From: an uncultured Prevotella sp.
GTDB taxonomy: Bacteria; Bacteroidota; Bacteroidia; Bacteroidales; Bacteroidaceae
Direction of reading: 5' to 3'
Length of the DNA stretch: 6,766 nt
Assembly (NCBI GenBank): GCA_900557035.1
Contig: USRA01000088.1
Location: forward strand, 1-6,766
Shown: piece after piece, positions 5,135 through 6,766 of the stretch
Layout: each line of letters begins with the position of its first letter
Numbering within the stretch: position 1 is the first letter of the stretch
Position numbers and translations under genes: made by a program
Notes under the pieces: generated by a model
What the model was told of the DNA's origin: nothing
Databases searched by the model: none
Seen by the model: only the letters and a program-made list of their open reading frames with translations

Positions 5135-5673
5135 TTCAATTTACCATTTACGTTAGTGAATTCGTTGAAGTAGAATACATTCATTTCGTTAAGCTCATCC
5201 AGGCTCTTGATGGAGAGGGTCAGATAAAAACCGAATGTTCCGAATGCTTTACGAAATTCCTCTCTCATATCGTCGATATCTTTTTTGCTCATGTTGGCAA
5301 TCACCCCACGGAAGCCTCCTTTCTTTTTCACGCAGTCAACTTCAAAGTCTGGGTCTTCGTTGAGGGGTGGTTCCAGGAGGAGGATGCACACGGCAATTCG
5401 CTCGATAGCTTCCGTTGACAGGCAGCAGTTGTCGGGTACGTTCTGGTATTTGTTGAACGCCATGTTGTGTATTCCACTTGTCTCGTGAAAGGCTGATTTC
5501 GTAATATCGTATTTCTCAATCAACATTCGGATGAATCGGCTGATGTTCAAGGTTTCTGATCTACGGATGCCCCATCTTGTGGCGTAGCCAATGAGGTTTT
5601 CGGCCTTCTCTGCATCATATTTTATGTAGATGGTAGCCTTGGTTCTTGGTTTGTTTTTTGTCTTCTTTTTCAT
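5131..5673 (-). CDS. Ribbon-helix-helix-like protein, 180 aa, first gene of the module
   Basis: The N-terminus is basic (MKKKTKNKPRTK), followed by a short strand (ATIYIKYD, 13-20), a helix (about 21-36) and a second helix ISRFIRMLIEKYD (44-56). This order and the FIRxLIEKY ending resemble ribbon-helix-helix DNA-binding proteins such as CopG or partition-type regulators. The rest (60-180) is unrecognised; it has FDVDC-like and KKGGF patches and a charged helix MSKKDIDDMREEFRKAF near 128-144. I chose ATG at 5673. The reading frame is open to 5811, but that would run into the rpsA terminator and add an unlikely aromatic-rich leader; ATG at 5700 is the other option. The gene is first after the rpsA terminator, has a candidate promoter at 5715-5746 and overlaps the next gene by ATGA. 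It could regulate the module or mark its origin; this is inference. Confidence 0.75.
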   Translation of the reverse strand: MKKKTKNKPRTKATIYIKYDAEKAENLIGYATRWGIRRSETLNISRFIRMLIEKYDITKSAFHETSGIHNMAFNKYQNVPDNCCLSTEAIERIAVCILLLEPPLNEDPDFEVDCVKKKGGFRGVIANMSKKDIDDMREEFRKAFGTFGFYLTLSIKSLDELNEMNVFYFNEFTNVNGKLK

Positions 5674-5714
5674 TGCTTTTGTTTTATGCAAAGGCGACAT
5701 TGCCTTACGCATTG

Positions 5715-5746
5715 CAAAAAAATGAAAATTCCGTGACATAGCCAAA
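5715..5746 (-). promoter_or_regulatory. Candidate promoter of the module
   Basis: On the minus strand TTTTTTTG (5715-5722) matches TAnnTTTG at seven of eight positions, and TTTG (5743-5746) lies 20 bp upstream. Transcription would start near 5708, about 35 nt before the ATG at 5673. The A-rich context makes chance matches easy. Confidence 0.4.
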
Positions 5747-5813
5747 GAAATGAATACTTCGTGACTATAGTAGATGAAGTGATAAAAATATTTTTTTTGC
5801 CACCTATACACAC

Positions 5814-5855
5814 AAAAAAAAGGGACTGAAATCTCAAACCTGAAATTTCAGTCCC
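5814..5855 (-). terminator. Intrinsic terminator of rpsA
   Basis: A perfect 11-bp stem (5822-5832 with 5845-5855, GGGACTGAAAT) encloses a 12-nt loop. On the minus strand it is followed by eight T (5814-5821). It lies 51 bp after the rpsA stop codon and separates that gene from the module. In the plus direction no T run follows directly. Confidence 0.93.
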
Positions 5856-5906
5856 CTTAAAAATTTTATTTAGCTAATGAATAGCAAATGCTTTATCTCT
5901 AGGAGA

Positions 5907-6766
5907 TTAAGCCTTGCCCTCCATCTGAGCCTTCAACTTAGCAAGAGCATCGATGTCGCCGAGTGAAGTACCAGCAGCTACGTTGTTGATAGCTGGAGTC
6001 TCGTTCTTGCGACCACCGTTACCACCACGCTTGTGAGCTGGCTTAGCGATTGGCTCGTCCTTGCCCTCCTCGAATGTACGAGAGTGAGAGAGGATGATAC
6101 GCTTTGTCTCCTTAACAAACTCGATTACCTTGAAGTCGAGCTCCTCGCCCTTCTTAGCCATTGAGCCGTCCTCCTTAGTGAGGTGCTTTGGAGTAGCGAA
6201 GCCTTCGCCACCCTCTGCGAGAGCAACTACAGCACCCTTATCCATCATCTCAACGATAGTACCCTTGTGTACTGAACCTGGAGTGTAGATTGTCTCATAC
6301 TCATCCCATGGGTTCTTCTCCAACTGCTTGTGGCCGAGGCTCAAGCGGCGGTTCTCCTTGTCGATCTCGAGAACTACTACGTCGATAGTAGCACCTACAG
6401 ATGTGAACTCAGATGGGTGCTTAACCTTCTTAGTCCAAGAGAGGTCAGAGATGTGGATCAAGCCATCAACACCCTCCTCGAGCTCTACGAAGATACCGAA
6501 GTTAGTGAAGTTGCGAACCTTAGCAACGTGCTTGCTGCCGATAGGGAACTTAGTCTCGATGCACTCCCATGGATCAGCCTTGAGCTGCTTGATACCGAGG
6601 CTCATCTTACGCTCAGCGCGGTCGAGAGTCAAGATAACAGCCTCTACCTCGTCGCCAACCTTCATGAAGTCGTTAGCTGAACGGAGGTGCTGGCTCCAAG
6701 ACATCTCAGAAACGTGGATCAAGCCCTCTACACCTGGAGCAATCTCAACGAATGCACCGTAGTCAG
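5907..6766 (-). CDS. rpsA: 30S ribosomal protein S1, C-terminal part (5' end outside window)
   Basis: The C-terminal 285 residues of ribosomal protein S1, which binds mRNA on the 30S subunit, are present; the frame stays open to the window edge. Three S1 (OB-fold) repeats can be seen. The first is entered part-way (DYGAFVEIAPGVEGLIHVSE, reading from 6764). The second is complete, with FGIFVELEEGVDGLIHISDL and RRLSLGHKQL. The third is degenerate, with GEGFATPKHL in place of the usual GLIHISDL. The protein ends in a Gly-, Lys- and Arg-rich tail (AHKRGGNGGRKNE) and a final acidic/Ala-rich helix. Codon use is strongly restricted, as expected for a highly expressed gene. A TTG at 6722 can look like a start but lies inside a conserved S1 motif. 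The gene is a host core gene marking the edge of the accessory module. Confidence 0.96.
   Translation of the reverse strand, partial: DYGAFVEIAPGVEGLIHVSEMSWSQHLRSANDFMKVGDEVEAVILTLDRAERKMSLGIKQLKADPWECIETKFPIGSKHVAKVRNFTNFGIFVELEEGVDGLIHISDLSWTKKVKHPSEFTSVGATIDVVVLEIDKENRRLSLGHKQLEKNPWDEYETIYTPGSVHKGTIVEMMDKGAVVALAEGGEGFATPKHLTKEDGSMAKKGEELDFKVIEFVKETKRIILSHSRTFEEGKDEPIAKPAHKRGGNGGRKNETPAINNVAAGTSLGDIDALAKLKAQMEGKA

Noticed and set aside
5674..5811. N-terminal extension of the ribbon-helix-helix-like protein to an ATG at 5811
   Set aside because: It would place the start next to the T run of the rpsA terminator and add an aromatic-rich leader unlike the rest; the candidate promoter lies inside it.
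5907..6722. A TTG start for the S1 reading frame at 6722
   Set aside because: The frame continues to the window edge with typical S1 residues (GAFVEIAPGVEG), so the TTG is an internal leucine codon.

Overview
The window looks like a chromosomal segment of a Bacteroidales bacterium, most likely Prevotella/Segatella-like. This rests on the character of the S1 protein, a textbook Bacteroidota promoter (TAnnTTTG with a TTG box 20 bp upstream), mostly Shine-Dalgarno-free starts with A-rich leaders, and a 32-residue 'smalltalk'-type peptide, a family I know only from Bacteroidales. No rRNA, tRNA, integrase, transposase or CRISPR array was seen. All genes I accept lie on the minus strand, so they read from right to left.

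Right edge (5814-6766): the 3' part of rpsA (ribosomal protein S1), closed by a strong intrinsic terminator. To its left is an accessory module. It starts with a small ribbon-helix-helix-like protein (5131-5673) that overlaps by ATGA with a 364-residue protein of unknown function (4040-5134). These are followed by a T7 gp4/Twinkle-type primase-helicase (1746-3968) with a zinc ribbon, TOPRIM and RecA-like helicase motifs, and then a 143-residue unknown (1236-1667). A gene-free, repeat-packed stretch (997-1235) holds 15-bp palindromes repeated exactly every 22 bp, a terminator-like hairpin, a 12-bp tandem repeat and a promoter. That promoter drives a second unit: an M15-type zinc peptidase without a signal peptide (526-996) and the smalltalk-type peptide (385-483), which has a good Shine-Dalgarno site.

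Left edge (1-384): no credible gene. It is dominated by a palindrome of about 280 bp (79-361) whose arms carry CGGATTACGC motifs and 15-bp direct repeats.

Read together, this resembles a recurring Bacteroidales module that pairs a replication protein (primase-helicase or VapE-like) with a cell-wall hydrolase and a smalltalk peptide. The genes suggest a replication half (primase-helicase and two partners) and a possible lysis-like half (cytosolic peptidase plus tiny membrane peptide), separated by an iteron-like palindrome array. No integrase or structural phage gene is visible, so whether this is a domesticated phage or plasmid remnant, a satellite or a host system cannot be decided from this window. 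The least explained elements are the 22-bp-phased palindrome array and the long terminal palindrome.
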